From Belliella baltica DSM 15883 (GTDB lineage Bacteria > Bacteroidota > Bacteroidia > Cytophagales > Cyclobacteriaceae): a stretch of DNA of 64,000 nucleotides. Below, piece after piece: positions 16,122 through 23,909 of the stretch. The translations under genes were made by a program, and so were the position numbers. The DNA is taken from NCBI RefSeq assembly GCF_000265405.1, contig NC_018010.1:1968501-2032500 (forward strand), given 5' to 3'. The notes under the pieces are model-generated. The model saw only the letters and a program-made list of their open reading frames with translations, was not told where the DNA came from and searched no databases. How positions within the stretch are numbered: the stretch's first letter is position 1; each line of letters begins with the position of its first letter.

Positions 16122-17704
16122 GTAACTACTCAGGTTGTAAATTAGCTATATGATTTAGATTTTCTAAGATATTTCCCGAACGTTTGATCAGGGTATCCAC
16201 GACGGATCTTATAACACAGAAGTTTTCAGCTCCATTGTTGGATTTGAACTGTCCTGATATTTTTTGTTTCACCTTGATGTTGCGTATGGCTCTTTCAGAG
16301 GCATTGTTATCCGGTGGTACTTTTTGGTGATAGAGAAAAGTAAAAAGTGACTTTCTGTATTTCAGGAGTCTTTTTTGTAGGGATACTGCTTCTTTATGTT
16401 TTGACTCTACAGGTTGGGCGAGTAGGTTATCCATCTTCTCTTCAATGGAAGCAATACTCCTGCTATTCTCTGGATCTGGTAGTTTTTTGAGTTTTCTCTT
16501 CAGTGAGATAGCTTCCCTGAACAGGGCCCTAAGGCTGTCAGCCCATTTAGATTTATAGCGTTCAACAATGTAGTTGAGCTCCCTAAGCAGATGTGCACAA
16601 CAGAGCTGGTGCAGGTTTTCCGAATAGTTGAAGTATGCCCTCCATGCATCGTGGCACAATACTGCCTTTCCGAACCCATCGGGAAAATGTGTATTCATCG
16701 CCTTAAGTCCACGTGATTCAGATATAGCTAACAGGGTGAGTTCCTCGGTCTGATAAGTCCAGACCCACTGTTTGTTTCCATCCACTTTAGCCCCAGTCTC
16801 GTCAGCTCCTATCACAGGACTTTTAGAGACTGCCGTCTTTATCTTTGCATATATTGGTGCAGACTTGCGGGCAAACCTACCGATAATGTTATCGATACTC
16901 CCCTCGCTGAGATTAATACCGAAGCAGTCCCTGAGAAGTTCTTTCATCCTTCTATAGGGAACATACTGTCTGGCATGCAGATAACCGACAATGGTTTCAA
17001 CACCGCTCCCGTACTGTATGGGGGCATTGATATTGTCAGGGAATGACCCACTGATCTTTTCTCCACAGGAACAGTTTTTGGAAAAGATTCTATGCTCGGT
17101 ACATACCACTTTAATCACAGGAAGATCCAGGACCTGTCTTTTGGAGGACAGTTCTGCTGGAACCGCCGACAGATCACCACCACAGCAGGTACAGAATAAA
17201 GGGATGTGGTTTTCTATTATGTCCGGGGAGGATGTCATTTCAAGGGTATGGCCTTTGTGTCCAGGCTGACCGCCGGTTTTGCGCCCTGTATCCTGACGGA
17301 GACTCTGATTTTTTTTGGGGCGGTTCTCGTCTTTTGAAGGGGGAACCGAGCTGTTGCGGCTGTTTTTGGGATTACGGTAACGGGCAAGCTCATTTTCCAA
17401 ATCGGATACCCTAGATTTTAAAGACTTGACCTGCTCCATAAGCTGGAGGTTCATCTTGATCAGTTCCTGAATAAGCGTATCCCTGTGGTCCAATATACTA
17501 TAGAAATGTTTCCTGAATATCAGCACATAATCCCATGAATACCAATAATCCACGCTGTTTTTCCCCACAAAAAAATGTGGATAAACCAACTTTAAAGCTG
17601 ATTTTCGTACATTCACATACAAATACGCATCAATACACCACAGAGGGCAACAAGACTCCAAATACTTGAATATTGGTCAGTAAATAATGTACCTGAGTAG
17701 TTAC
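16122..17704 (-). mobile_element. IS66 family insertion sequence, complete, single-gene type
   Basis: The element is 1583 bp. Its left end GTAACTACTCAGGT (16122-16135) and right end ACCTGAGTAGTTAC (17691-17704) are perfect 14-bp inverted repeats starting with GTAA, as in IS66. It is flanked by an 8-bp direct repeat AGCATAAT (16114-16121 and 17705-17712), the target duplication length of the family. It encodes only the TnpC-like transposase and no TnpA or TnpB, as in the ISBst12-type branch. The intact ends, duplication and gene indicate a recent insertion. It landed between a composite repeat and a higBA pair. Confidence 0.93.
16126..17661 (-). CDS. IS66 family transposase (TnpC type)
   Basis: Up to 511 codons. 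After an N-terminal coiled coil (LMEQVKSLKSRVSDLENELARYR), which commonly begins near residue 70, there is a Lys/Arg/Ser-rich stretch (NSSVPPSKDENRPKKN) and GGQPGHKGH, then a zinc-binding part (CTCCGGDL, CSCGEKI), and the DDE catalytic core with VIGADETGAKVDG (first Asp), AVLCHDAWRAYF (second Asp) and PPDNNASERAIRNIKVKQKISG (Glu with the ERAIR motif). It catalyses cut-and-paste or copy transposition of the element. The first 60 or so codons near the IS end look atypical, so the real start may be an internal codon near the coiled coil, around 17451. Confidence 0.94.
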   Translation of the reverse strand: MESCCPLWCIDAYLYVNVRKSALKLVYPHFFVGKNSVDYWYSWDYVLIFRKHFYSILDHRDTLIQELIKMNLQLMEQVKSLKSRVSDLENELARYRNPKNSRNSSVPPSKDENRPKKNQSLRQDTGRKTGGQPGHKGHTLEMTSSPDIIENHIPLFCTCCGGDLSAVPAELSSKRQVLDLPVIKVVCTEHRIFSKNCSCGEKISGSFPDNINAPIQYGSGVETIVGYLHARQYVPYRRMKELLRDCFGINLSEGSIDNIIGRFARKSAPIYAKIKTAVSKSPVIGADETGAKVDGNKQWVWTYQTEELTLLAISESRGLKAMNTHFPDGFGKAVLCHDAWRAYFNYSENLHQLCCAHLLRELNYIVERYKSKWADSLRALFREAISLKRKLKKLPDPENSRSIASIEEKMDNLLAQPVESKHKEAVSLQKRLLKYRKSLFTFLYHQKVPPDNNASERAIRNIKVKQKISGQFKSNNGAENFCVIRSVVDTLIKRSGNILENLNHIANLQPE

Positions 17705-17712
17705 AGCATAAT
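17705..17712. repeat. Target-site duplication of the IS66 element (right)
   Basis: AGCATAAT, the partner of 16114-16121. The duplicated bases now lie about 65 bp before the higB start, near where a -33 promoter element would sit relative to the TAACTTTG at 17732-17739. Confidence 0.9.
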
Positions 17713-17777
17713 AAATTAATTACATATTTCGTAACTTTGTTTTGTAATATAGAATAATTTATTCTTATAAAAATTTA

Positions 17778-18074
17778 ATGAGGATCGTTACTCATAAACG
17801 AATACAGGAATTTGTAAAAAAGCATGCTGATGCTGAATTGCCATTGCGATTTAGGTATTCTACTACAAGTAAGAAAGAATGGAACTCTCTAAATGATATC
17901 AAAAAAGATTTCAATTCGGTTGATTATGTAGGGAATCATCGTTTTGTTTTCAGTATCAAGGGGAACAATTATCGGCTGATTGCTATAATTTCATTCAATG
18001 CCAAAAAGGTTTATATCCGATTCATTGGTACACACGCAGAATATGATGAAATACAGGATATTCAAAATATTTAA
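17778..18074 (+). CDS. higB: HigB family type II toxin (mRNA interferase)
   Basis: A 98-residue protein of the HigB_toxin type: MRIVTHKRIQEFVKKHADAE, then W in KKEWNSLNDIKKDF, NRFVFSIKGN-like NHRFVFSIKGNNYRLIAII and the end YIRFIGTHAEYDEI. These are the hallmarks of the family, which cleaves mRNA on the ribosome. It is followed after 3 bases by the HTH antitoxin gene, the inverted toxin-first order typical of higBA. A TAACTTTG -7 element lies at 17732-17739, but no TTG is present at the right distance, possibly because the IS66 insertion sits there. It is enclosed by the two composite repeats. Confidence 0.93.
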   Translation: MRIVTHKRIQEFVKKHADAELPLRFRYSTTSKKEWNSLNDIKKDFNSVDYVGNHRFVFSIKGNNYRLIAIISFNAKKVYIRFIGTHAEYDEIQDIQNI

Positions 18075-18077
18075 AAC

Positions 18078-18437
18078 ATGATTAAATCCGAAAAAGAATA
18101 TCAAGCAATCTTAAATAGGGTAGAAGAGTTACTTTCCAATCCTGAAAATATAGAAAACTCAGAATCCAAAAGTTACATTGAATTGAACTTGCTTTCTGAT
18201 TTAGTAGCAGATTATGAAGAGAAATACTATCCCATTCCAACCCCAACTTTGTCAGAAGCTATAAGGCTGCGCATGCAAGAAAGAGGCTTAACACAAAAAT
18301 CTCTCTCTGAATATCTTGGGGTAAGTACCTCAAGAATCAGTGAGTACTTAAATGGAAAAAGTGAGCCTACGCTTAAAATCGCCAGAGAAATTAGTAAAAA
18401 ATTAGATATCGAAGCTTCTATCGTTTTGGGAGTTTAG
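18078..18437 (+). CDS. higA: HigA family antitoxin with XRE-type helix-turn-helix
   Basis: A 119-residue protein. The N-terminal half (KEYQAILNRVEELLSN to ADYEEKYYPIPTPTLSEAI) is the toxin-binding part seen in HigA partners of HigB_toxin proteins. The C-terminal half is an HTH: RMQERGLTQKSLSEYLGVSTSRISEYLNGKSEPTLKIAREISKKL. It neutralises HigB and represses the operon. The gene follows higB with a 3-base gap. Confidence 0.93.
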   Translation: MIKSEKEYQAILNRVEELLSNPENIENSESKSYIELNLLSDLVADYEEKYYPIPTPTLSEAIRLRMQERGLTQKSLSEYLGVSTSRISEYLNGKSEPTLKIAREISKKLDIEASIVLGV

Positions 18438-18445
18438 GATTGAAA

Positions 18446-18656
18446 AGACCTATCAGGTTTTCAAAACCTGACAGGTCTAGATATTACAAAGATTTTCTTT
18501 TCTCTAGGATCAAATCAATCTTGATGCCCACCTCTTCCTTGATCCCAAAGGGATCACACGTCTATAACATCGATCAGCCAATCAAAGGTACGACCCCGAC
18601 GGGGTCGAATAGCTCGTCTTAGTTCTTTTCTATAAACATTCGACCTATACGAGGTC
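18446..18656 (+). repeat. Composite palindromic repeat, copy 2
   Basis: Direct repeat of 15874-16088, with the same four palindromes (a 33-bp palindrome at 18446-18478 with one mismatch, GATCCC/GGGATC, CGACCCC/GGGGTCG and GACCT/AGGTC) and long identical blocks such as AGCTCGTCTTAGTTCTTTTC or its near match. It begins 9 bases after the higA stop. A 60-codon open frame over it is not considered a gene. Confidence 0.8.
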
Positions 18657-18728
18657 AAACTTTCTGACCTGAAATCCAATTTTAATATATTCATCCACCT
18701 TGATTACAAAGCAAGGAAATGGTAAAAC

Positions 18729-18763
18729 AAAAAAAGCTGACCCTGCAAAGGGTCAGCTTTTTT
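18729..18763. terminator. Terminator of the ribosomal protein operon (bidirectional)
   Basis: AAAAAAAGCTGACCC (18729-18743) and GGGTCAGCTTTTTT (18750-18763) form a 14-bp perfect stem with a 6-nt loop, with A and T tracts on both sides. It ends tsf transcription on the minus strand. Confidence 0.9.
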
Positions 18764-18803
18764 GTCTTAAGTCTTGTGTCTTAAGTCTTATTTCTAAAAA
18801 GAA

Positions 18804-19634
18804 TTATCCTATAGAAATTCTCTTAAAAGCAGCTACAGTCATTCCTTTGCTTACGCTATCCAGGTACTGAGCGATAGTTTGGCTGCTATCTTTCACGAAT
18901 TGCTGGCTCAACAAAGTGTTTTCTTTGTAGAACTTGTTCAGTTTACCTAAAGCGATTTTTTCAAGCATTTCTTCAGGCTTACCTTCTTGTCTTGCTTGGT
19001 CTTTACCCACTTCGATTTCTCTTTCTACTGTAGTAGCATCCACACCGTCTTTATCAACAGCTACTGGGTTCATAGCAGCAATTTGCATTGCTACATCTTT
19101 TCCAGCTTCTTCAACGTCTGCACCGCTAGTGCTTGTTAAAGCTACCAATACACCCAATTTACCATTGGAGTGAATATAAGGAACAACAGCTTCACCAGTT
19201 ACGATTTCATAATGGGAAATTTCGATTTTCTCACCAATCTTTCCAGTCATTTCAATGATTTTCTCAGCAGTAGTGATGTTTTCGAATGGCAATGCCAAGA
19301 TTTGCTCTACTGAAGTAGCATTGTTTGATGTAGCAAGGTCAAGAAGTGTATTTGCGAAAGCAGAAAACTCTTCATTTTTAGCCACAAAATCAGTTTCACA
19401 AGTCAATGAAAGTAAAGTTCCAGTTTTACCGTCAGCACTTACGTGCGTTACGATAGTACCTTCTTTAGTCTCTCTATCAGCTCTAGAAGCAGATACTTTT
19501 TGTCCTTTTTTTCTAAGGATATCAATAGCTTTTTCGAAATCTCCTTCAGCTTCAGTAAGGGCTTTTTTACAGTCCATCATACCGGCTCCAGTCATTTGTC
19601 TTAATTTATTTACTTCTTGTGCAGTAATAGCCAT
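18804..19634 (-). CDS. tsf: Translation elongation factor Ts
   Basis: A 276-residue guanine nucleotide exchange factor for EF-Tu. The N-terminal UBA-like domain (VNKLRQMTGAGMMDCKKALTEAEGDFEKAIDILRKKG) and the conserved TDFVAKNEEF segment that contacts EF-Tu are present, followed by a two-part core. Last gene of the rplM-rpsI-rpsB-tsf cluster on the minus strand. The 164-nt gap from rpsB contains a hairpin that may attenuate its transcription. Confidence 0.98.
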   Translation of the reverse strand: MAITAQEVNKLRQMTGAGMMDCKKALTEAEGDFEKAIDILRKKGQKVSASRADRETKEGTIVTHVSADGKTGTLLSLTCETDFVAKNEEFSAFANTLLDLATSNNATSVEQILALPFENITTAEKIIEMTGKIGEKIEISHYEIVTGEAVVPYIHSNGKLGVLVALTSTSGADVEEAGKDVAMQIAAMNPVAVDKDGVDATTVEREIEVGKDQARQEGKPEEMLEKIALGKLNKFYKENTLLSQQFVKDSSQTIAQYLDSVSKGMTVAAFKRISIG

Positions 19635-19729
19635 TTTTTAGTCAATTTATTAGATTAAACTTTTTCTATATTTTTTCAAGCCTTGTCAGTCTGCCAAGAC
19701 GGATAGACAGGGTTATGTAATCAAGTAGT

Positions 19730-19770
19730 AAAACAAAAAATTGAACATAGGGGTAAACCTGATGTTCAAT
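19730..19770 (-). terminator. Hairpin with T-rich tail between rpsB and tsf
   Basis: On the minus strand ATTGAACAT (19770-19762) pairs with ATGTTCAAT (19748-19740) and is followed by TTTTTGTTTT. It has the form of an intrinsic terminator or attenuator within the operon, so tsf may be expressed at a different level from the ribosomal protein genes or use its own promoter. Confidence 0.65.
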
Positions 19771-19798
19771 CTTTTGTAATTTATTTCAAAGTAGTGGA

Positions 19799-20560
19799 TT
19801 ACTCTTTTGTCTCAGCGTCCACAGCTTTTTTTGCTTCCTCCTCTTCAGTGAGTTTAGCATCTTCTTTATCTCTCTTTCTTTCAGAAAGTCCTTCTTCGAT
19901 AGCTGCGCCAAACGCTTTTACGAGCAAAGAGATTGATTTGAATGCATCATCATTGGATGGGATAGGGAAATCTACCTCGTTCGGGTTAGAGTTCGTATCT
20001 ACCAATGCGAAAACAGGGATACCAAGCTTCTGTGCTTCGGCTATAGCGATGTGCTCTCTTTTGATGTCTACTACGAACAAAGCAGCAGGAAGTCTAGTCA
20101 GGTCAGCAATACCGCCCAATACAGATTCCAACTTTTCTCTTTGTCTTGTGACCATTAGACGTTCTTTCTTCGCTAAGTTCAGATAAGCTTCTTCTTTCAT
20201 CAACTTGTCGATGGAAGACATTTTCTTCAAAGATTTTCTGATTGTGGCGAAGTTAGTCAACATACCACCTAACCATCTTTCGGTTACGTAAGGCATGTTA
20301 AGTCTTCGAGCTTCATCGGCTACTAAGTCTTTCGCTTGCTTTTTAGTAGCTACGAACATGACTTTTTTACCTGAGCGTACGATCTGCTTGATTGCGTTGG
20401 ATGCTTCGTCTAGGCAAACAAGCGTTTTGTTAAGGTCGATGATATGGATTCCGTTCTTCTCCATGAAGATATACGGAGCCATTCTCGGATCCCACTTTCT
20501 AGTTAAGTGTCCAAAATGAACACCAGCATCCAGTAAGTCTTTATATTCTATTTGTGCCAT
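19799..20560 (-). CDS. rpsB: 30S ribosomal protein S2
   Basis: A 253-residue S2 protein: starts [32 protein letters not shown], contains [30 protein letters not shown] and [24 protein letters not shown]. It has an acidic and basic C-terminal tail ([20 protein letters not shown]) somewhat longer than in E. coli. It binds the head of the small subunit. Gene order with rpsI and tsf is conserved in Bacteroidota. Confidence 0.98.
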   Translation of the reverse strand: MAQIEYKDLLDAGVHFGHLTRKWDPRMAPYIFMEKNGIHIIDLNKTLVCLDEASNAIKQIVRSGKKVMFVATKKQAKDLVADEARRLNMPYVTERWLGGMLTNFATIRKSLKKMSSIDKLMKEEAYLNLAKKERLMVTRQREKLESVLGGIADLTRLPAALFVVDIKREHIAIAEAQKLGIPVFALVDTNSNPNEVDFPIPSNDDAFKSISLLVKAFGAAIEEGLSERKRDKEDAKLTEEEEAKKAVDAETKE

Positions 20561-20605
20561 TAATAAATAATATAGTTTCGATATAAAATGTAAAGAATCT
20601 TCCGA

Positions 20606-20992
20606 TTAACGTTTCGAGAACTGGAATTTTCTTCTTGCTTTTCTACGTCCTGGCTTCTTACGTTCTACCATTCTGGAATCACGTGTTAAGAAACCTTCTT
20701 TTTTCAATGTACCTCTATGCTCTTCGTTGATTTCACAAAGTGCTCTAGCGATTGCCATTCTAGCTGCTTCTGCTTGACCTTTGATTCCACCACCGTCTAC
20801 ATTGATTGTGATATCATAAGTACCATCTACACCAACGAGGGCAAGAGGTTGCTTAACCACGATCTGATGCAAATCAAATGGGAAATAAGTTTCGATCGTT
20901 CTGTTGTTTACAGAGATCTCACCTTTTCCTGGTTTCATGTAGATTCTAGCAACAGATGTCTTTCTTCTACCGATTGTGTTGATAATTTCCAT
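20606..20992 (-). CDS. rpsI: 30S ribosomal protein S9
   Basis: A 128-residue S9 protein with the usual IGRRKTSVARIYMKPGKGEISVN start, GGGIKGQAEAARMAIARAL and the basic C-terminus RDSRMVERKKPGRRKARRKFQFSKR whose last residues reach the tRNA sites. It lies 12 bases after rplM, the classical rplM-rpsI pair. Confidence 0.98.
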   Translation of the reverse strand: MEIINTIGRRKTSVARIYMKPGKGEISVNNRTIETYFPFDLHQIVVKQPLALVGVDGTYDITINVDGGGIKGQAEAARMAIARALCEINEEHRGTLKKEGFLTRDSRMVERKKPGRRKARRKFQFSKR

Positions 20993-21004
20993 AGACTGCT
21001 TTGA

Positions 21005-21448
21005 TTAGAATTTGTGTTCTTTTGGTTGTTGTGCAGCATGAGGATGTTCTGGTCCTTCATACACGAATAAGTTTCTGTACAACTGTCTTCCAAGTCTGTT
21101 TTTAGGAAGCATACCTCTTACGGCTTTCTCTACCAAGATTGGTGCAGATTTTTGCATCAATAATTTTGGGGTAGAGATGCGCTGACCTCCAGGGTATCCA
21201 GTGTGACGAACATATACTTTATCGTTCCACTTTTTACCAGTCAATCTAACCTTGTCTGCATTGATGACAATCACATTGTCTCCGCAGTCTACGTGAGGGG
21301 TATAAGATGTCTTATGCTTACCTCTCAAGATTTTCGCTACCTCACTTGCGAATCTACCTAACACTGCAGCCTGGGCATCCACTACGATCCAGTTTTTTTC
21401 TGCAGTTGCGACATTCGCTGATACGGTCTTATAGCTTAATGTATCCAC
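21005..21448 (-). CDS. rplM: 50S ribosomal protein L13
   Basis: A 147-residue L13 protein: SYKTVSANVATAEKNWIVVDAQAAVLGRFASEVAKILRGKHKTSYTPHVDCGDNVIVINADKVRLTGKKW is a full match to the family core, and VRGMLPKNRLGRQLYRNLFVYEGPEHPH is the C-terminal signature. First gene of the operon. A consensus promoter lies about 60 bases upstream. Confidence 0.98.
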   Translation of the reverse strand: MDTLSYKTVSANVATAEKNWIVVDAQAAVLGRFASEVAKILRGKHKTSYTPHVDCGDNVIVINADKVRLTGKKWNDKVYVRHTGYPGGQRISTPKLLMQKSAPILVEKAVRGMLPKNRLGRQLYRNLFVYEGPEHPHAAQQPKEHKF

Positions 21449-21504
21449 TGTGTAAATGTTTAATTATGAGCTTGTTAAATATATTTCACCCTCAAAAAGG
21501 GACA

Positions 21505-21535
21505 CAAAGATAGAAGTAATTTCTTTTTAATGCAA
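21505..21535 (-). promoter_or_regulatory. Promoter of the rplM-rpsI-rpsB-tsf operon
   Basis: On the minus strand: TTG (21535-21533), 20 nt, TATCTTTG (21512-21505). This is an exact fit to the Bacteroidota consensus TTG-N19-21-TAnnTTTG. The predicted leader is about 50 nt and contains a small CCC/GGG hairpin. Confidence 0.8.
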
Positions 21536-21651
21536 AAGAAAGAACATTATTGCCCACATTTTCACGGCTTTAGTATAGATTTTTATGATGTAAATGTATT
21601 TCTTTCAAATCTAGCCAATTTCCGCTTCAAATGAAGTCAGCGTATTTACTC

Positions 21652-22362
21652 CTACTTATTTTTCTCCAATTGCTTGACTAAGACGTCAAAATCTTTCGGA
21701 TATGGAGCAATGACCTCTATGCTTTCTCCTTTCACTCCTGTGAAATTCAAGGCGTAGGCATGTAGCGATACACGTTGCATAATAGGTTGCTCCTCTGTGT
21801 TTTTCTTGAGGTTGAATCGCCTTTTGAGTTCTGATAGGTAAAGGGGCTTTCCTCCGTATGTTTCATCTCCACAAATTGGGGACTTCAAGTAAGCCAGGTG
21901 AACCCTGATTTGATGAAGTCTTCCGGTGACCGGTTTGCATTCTATTAAGGAATGCTTGAAATAGGTCTTCACTGTTTTGAAATACGTCTGTGCCGGCTTA
22001 CCATCTTTGCTGACTTTGGCGATTCCCTTATTGTTGGCGAGTAGATTTTTGTCCACCAAGACATCTTTGTAATCATGGATGCCTTCTACTACTGCATGAT
22101 AGATTTTATCAACTTTCCTGTCTTCAAACTGAATGGCGATATTTCGGTAGGCCGCAGGATGCTTGGCTATTGCCAGGCAACCGGAAGTCTCCTTGTCCAG
22201 ACGATGACACACCTGGGCATCAGGGGTGTATCCTTTGGCCAAGTCCAGAATATTCTGGGCCTCATGCCGGTCATCCAATGTCGATAAATATGGAAGCTTA
22301 TTGATCACGAGGTAATCCTCATTTTCAAACAGAATAAGATCTTTAAAATCAATTTTCTTCAT
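21652..22362 (-). CDS. RluA family 23S rRNA or tRNA pseudouridine synthase
   Basis: A 236-residue enzyme. The catalytic Asp is in VCHRLDKETSGCLAIAK, the RluA signature, and the C-terminal GRLHQIRVHLAYLKSPICGDETYGG motif is intact. The N-terminus starts directly with the catalytic domain and lacks an S4 domain, as in the shorter members. It converts a uridine in structured RNA to pseudouridine; the exact target cannot be told. It lies alone on the minus strand between the ribosomal operon and a repeat-rich gap. Confidence 0.93.
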   Translation of the reverse strand: MKKIDFKDLILFENEDYLVINKLPYLSTLDDRHEAQNILDLAKGYTPDAQVCHRLDKETSGCLAIAKHPAAYRNIAIQFEDRKVDKIYHAVVEGIHDYKDVLVDKNLLANNKGIAKVSKDGKPAQTYFKTVKTYFKHSLIECKPVTGRLHQIRVHLAYLKSPICGDETYGGKPLYLSELKRRFNLKKNTEEQPIMQRVSLHAYALNFTGVKGESIEVIAPYPKDFDVLVKQLEKNK

Positions 22363-22740
22363 GCAGCTTCATTTCCCAATAAGGGCGCAAAAGTATGGAA
22401 ATAAATCAAGTAGAAGAAATTTTAACAAAAGAATATTTTGGAGGTGCTTGGAAAAAACTCCGTAGGAGTGACCGGCGTCTTAACCATGGGTTTCAACCCA
22501 TGGTAAAAGATGGTAGCTGATGAGTTGAGTGCCGTAGGTACGACCGATCTTATAGAATTATCTACTATCGTCCATCCCTATGGGACTTTTGGGGGAGGTT
22601 TTTTGTTTTTTTTCGAAGGCTTAAGCCTAAGGTTAATATTTCGTCCTTGCCGATGGCACTTTTGATTTGAAAATCTCTTTTTCCTTTATCCTTGACATTT
22701 CCTCTTTTATTTTACCTTTGGGAAAGGAAAAATCTAACGA
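22363..22740. other. Intergenic region with short perfect palindromes
   Basis: It contains ACTCC-GTA-GGAGT (22457-22469) and a 22-bp palindrome whose arms are ACCATGGGTT and AACCCATGGT (22483-22504), in sequence of higher GC than the surroundings. These look like interspersed palindromic repeats of the genome. The promoter of the HipA-like gene is at its right end. No gene seen. Confidence 0.6.
22692..22720 (+). promoter_or_regulatory. Promoter of the HipA-like kinase/DUF3037 operon
   Basis: TTG (22692-22694), 18 nt, TACCTTTG (22713-22720), then 20 nt to the ATG. The -7 element is a full match; spacing is one base short of the usual range. Confidence 0.6.
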
Positions 22741-23544
22741 ATGAACAATCAAACACCAAATTCCAAACTTCGAACTGTCAATGTCATGCGCTATGTCATG
22801 CCGCTTCGAGAAGGGGGGTCTTTGCCTGCTTTGGCAGATGCGGATGATGGATTTAGCTATGTGTTGAAGTTTCGAGGAGCGGGTCAGCGTGAAAAAGCAT
22901 TGATCGCTGAGTTGCTTGGAGGTGAAATCGCAAGATTACTTGGCTTCAAAGTTCCTGAATTGGTATTCGCTAATTTGGATGAAGCTTTTGGGAGGTCAGA
23001 AGGTGATGAGGAAATTCAGGATTTGCTCAAGGGAAGTCAGGGATTGAATCTCGCACTACATTTTTTATCCAAGGCTTTGACTTTTGATCCTGGTGCTACA
23101 TTAGTAGATCCGCTATTGGCTTCCAAGATTGTTTGGCTAGATGCATACATCACAAATGTGGATAGAACTTTCCGAAATACGAATATGCTAATTTGGAACA
23201 GAGAACTTTGGCTGATCGATCATGGGGCTTCTTTCCTTTTCCATCATTCTTGGGACAATTGGCAAAAACATGCAGAAGGTCCATTTCCTACGATCAAAAC
23301 ACACGTCTTACTTCCTTATGCAAGCGAATTGGAAGTAGTTGATCTTGAATTTAAGAAAACCCTAACTCGCGCTGTTATTCGAACCATCGTTGACTTGATT
23401 CCTGATGAATGGATCTTGGCATCTAGAGATGTGGAAGATGCAGAAGAAGGAAGGGCGATCTATGAATCATTTTTAATAAAGAGATTAGAATTTTCAGGAG
23501 TATTTATAAAAGAAGCCGAAGATGCAAGGAAAGCACTTATATGA
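22741..23544 (+). CDS. HipA-like protein kinase (HipA_2 type)
   Basis: A 267-residue protein with the simplified kinase layout of the small HipA-like family: a glycine-rich region (LREGGSLPALADADDGFSYV) leading to a candidate ATP-binding lysine (K43 in YVLKFRG), GGEIARLLGFKVPELV, a catalytic-loop-like WLDAYITNVDRTFRNTNML (D134, N139, D141, N146 or N148) and a metal-binding WLIDHGASF (D160). Classical HipA toxins phosphorylate glutamyl-tRNA synthetase, but this family is much shorter and its target is unknown. Its last 23 bases overlap the start of a DUF3037 gene in another frame, and no HipB-like HTH gene is adjacent. Confidence 0.85.
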   Translation: MNNQTPNSKLRTVNVMRYVMPLREGGSLPALADADDGFSYVLKFRGAGQREKALIAELLGGEIARLLGFKVPELVFANLDEAFGRSEGDEEIQDLLKGSQGLNLALHFLSKALTFDPGATLVDPLLASKIVWLDAYITNVDRTFRNTNMLIWNRELWLIDHGASFLFHHSWDNWQKHAEGPFPTIKTHVLLPYASELEVVDLEFKKTLTRAVIRTIVDLIPDEWILASRDVEDAEEGRAIYESFLIKRLEFSGVFIKEAEDARKALI

Positions 23545-23905
23545 ATATGCCATTCTGCGAGTTGTGCCCAGGGTAGAGCGCGAGGAATTTATCAATGTGG
23601 GTGTATTGCTCTGCTCCAAGAAGGAAAATTTCTTGAAATGCAAAGTTAGTTTGGATATTACTAAACTCAAAGCTTTGGATTCCGAGGCTGATGCACAGCT
23701 ATTTGAGAATTATCTCGATTCCTTAGATCAAATTTGTCAAGGTAAAGCAAATGGGAGCCCCATCTCACAGCAAGATGCGCCTTCAAGATTCCGCTGGCTG
23801 ACAGCCAATCGCAGTTCTATGATTCAAACATCCCGACCACATGGCGGTTTTTCGGATAATTTAGACGCGACCTTGGAGGAGCTATTTCAGCTATTTGTTC
23901 AGTAG
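23522..23905 (+). CDS. DUF3037 domain-containing protein
   Basis: A 127-residue protein that begins YEYAILRVVPRVEREEFINVGVLLCSKKENFLKC, the recognisable core of DUF3037. The family has no assigned function. It overlaps the end of the HipA-like kinase gene by 23 bases, so the pair is almost certainly translated from one message. Co-occurrence with HipA-like kinases points to a functional partner, perhaps a regulator, target or antitoxin; this is inference. It converges with an exonuclease-family gene 4 bases away. Confidence 0.85.
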   Translation: MQGKHLYEYAILRVVPRVEREEFINVGVLLCSKKENFLKCKVSLDITKLKALDSEADAQLFENYLDSLDQICQGKANGSPISQQDAPSRFRWLTANRSSMIQTSRPHGGFSDNLDATLEELFQLFVQ

Positions 23906-23909
23906 TTTA

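Larger units (their letters stand above)
18438..18803. other. Intergenic region after higA
   Basis: Holds the second composite repeat, the bidirectional terminator at 18729-18763 and a 14-bp tandem duplication (TCTTAAGTCTTGTG, then TCTTAAGTCTTATT, 18765-18792) just before the tsf stop codon. Confidence 0.7.

Noticed and set aside
16772-17414. Several plus-strand open frames of 60-92 codons
   Set aside because: They are antisense to the IS66 transposase, whose motifs are complete on the minus strand.
18440-18622. A 60-codon open frame after higA
   Set aside because: It covers the palindromic composite repeat; the repeat, not a protein, explains the sequence.
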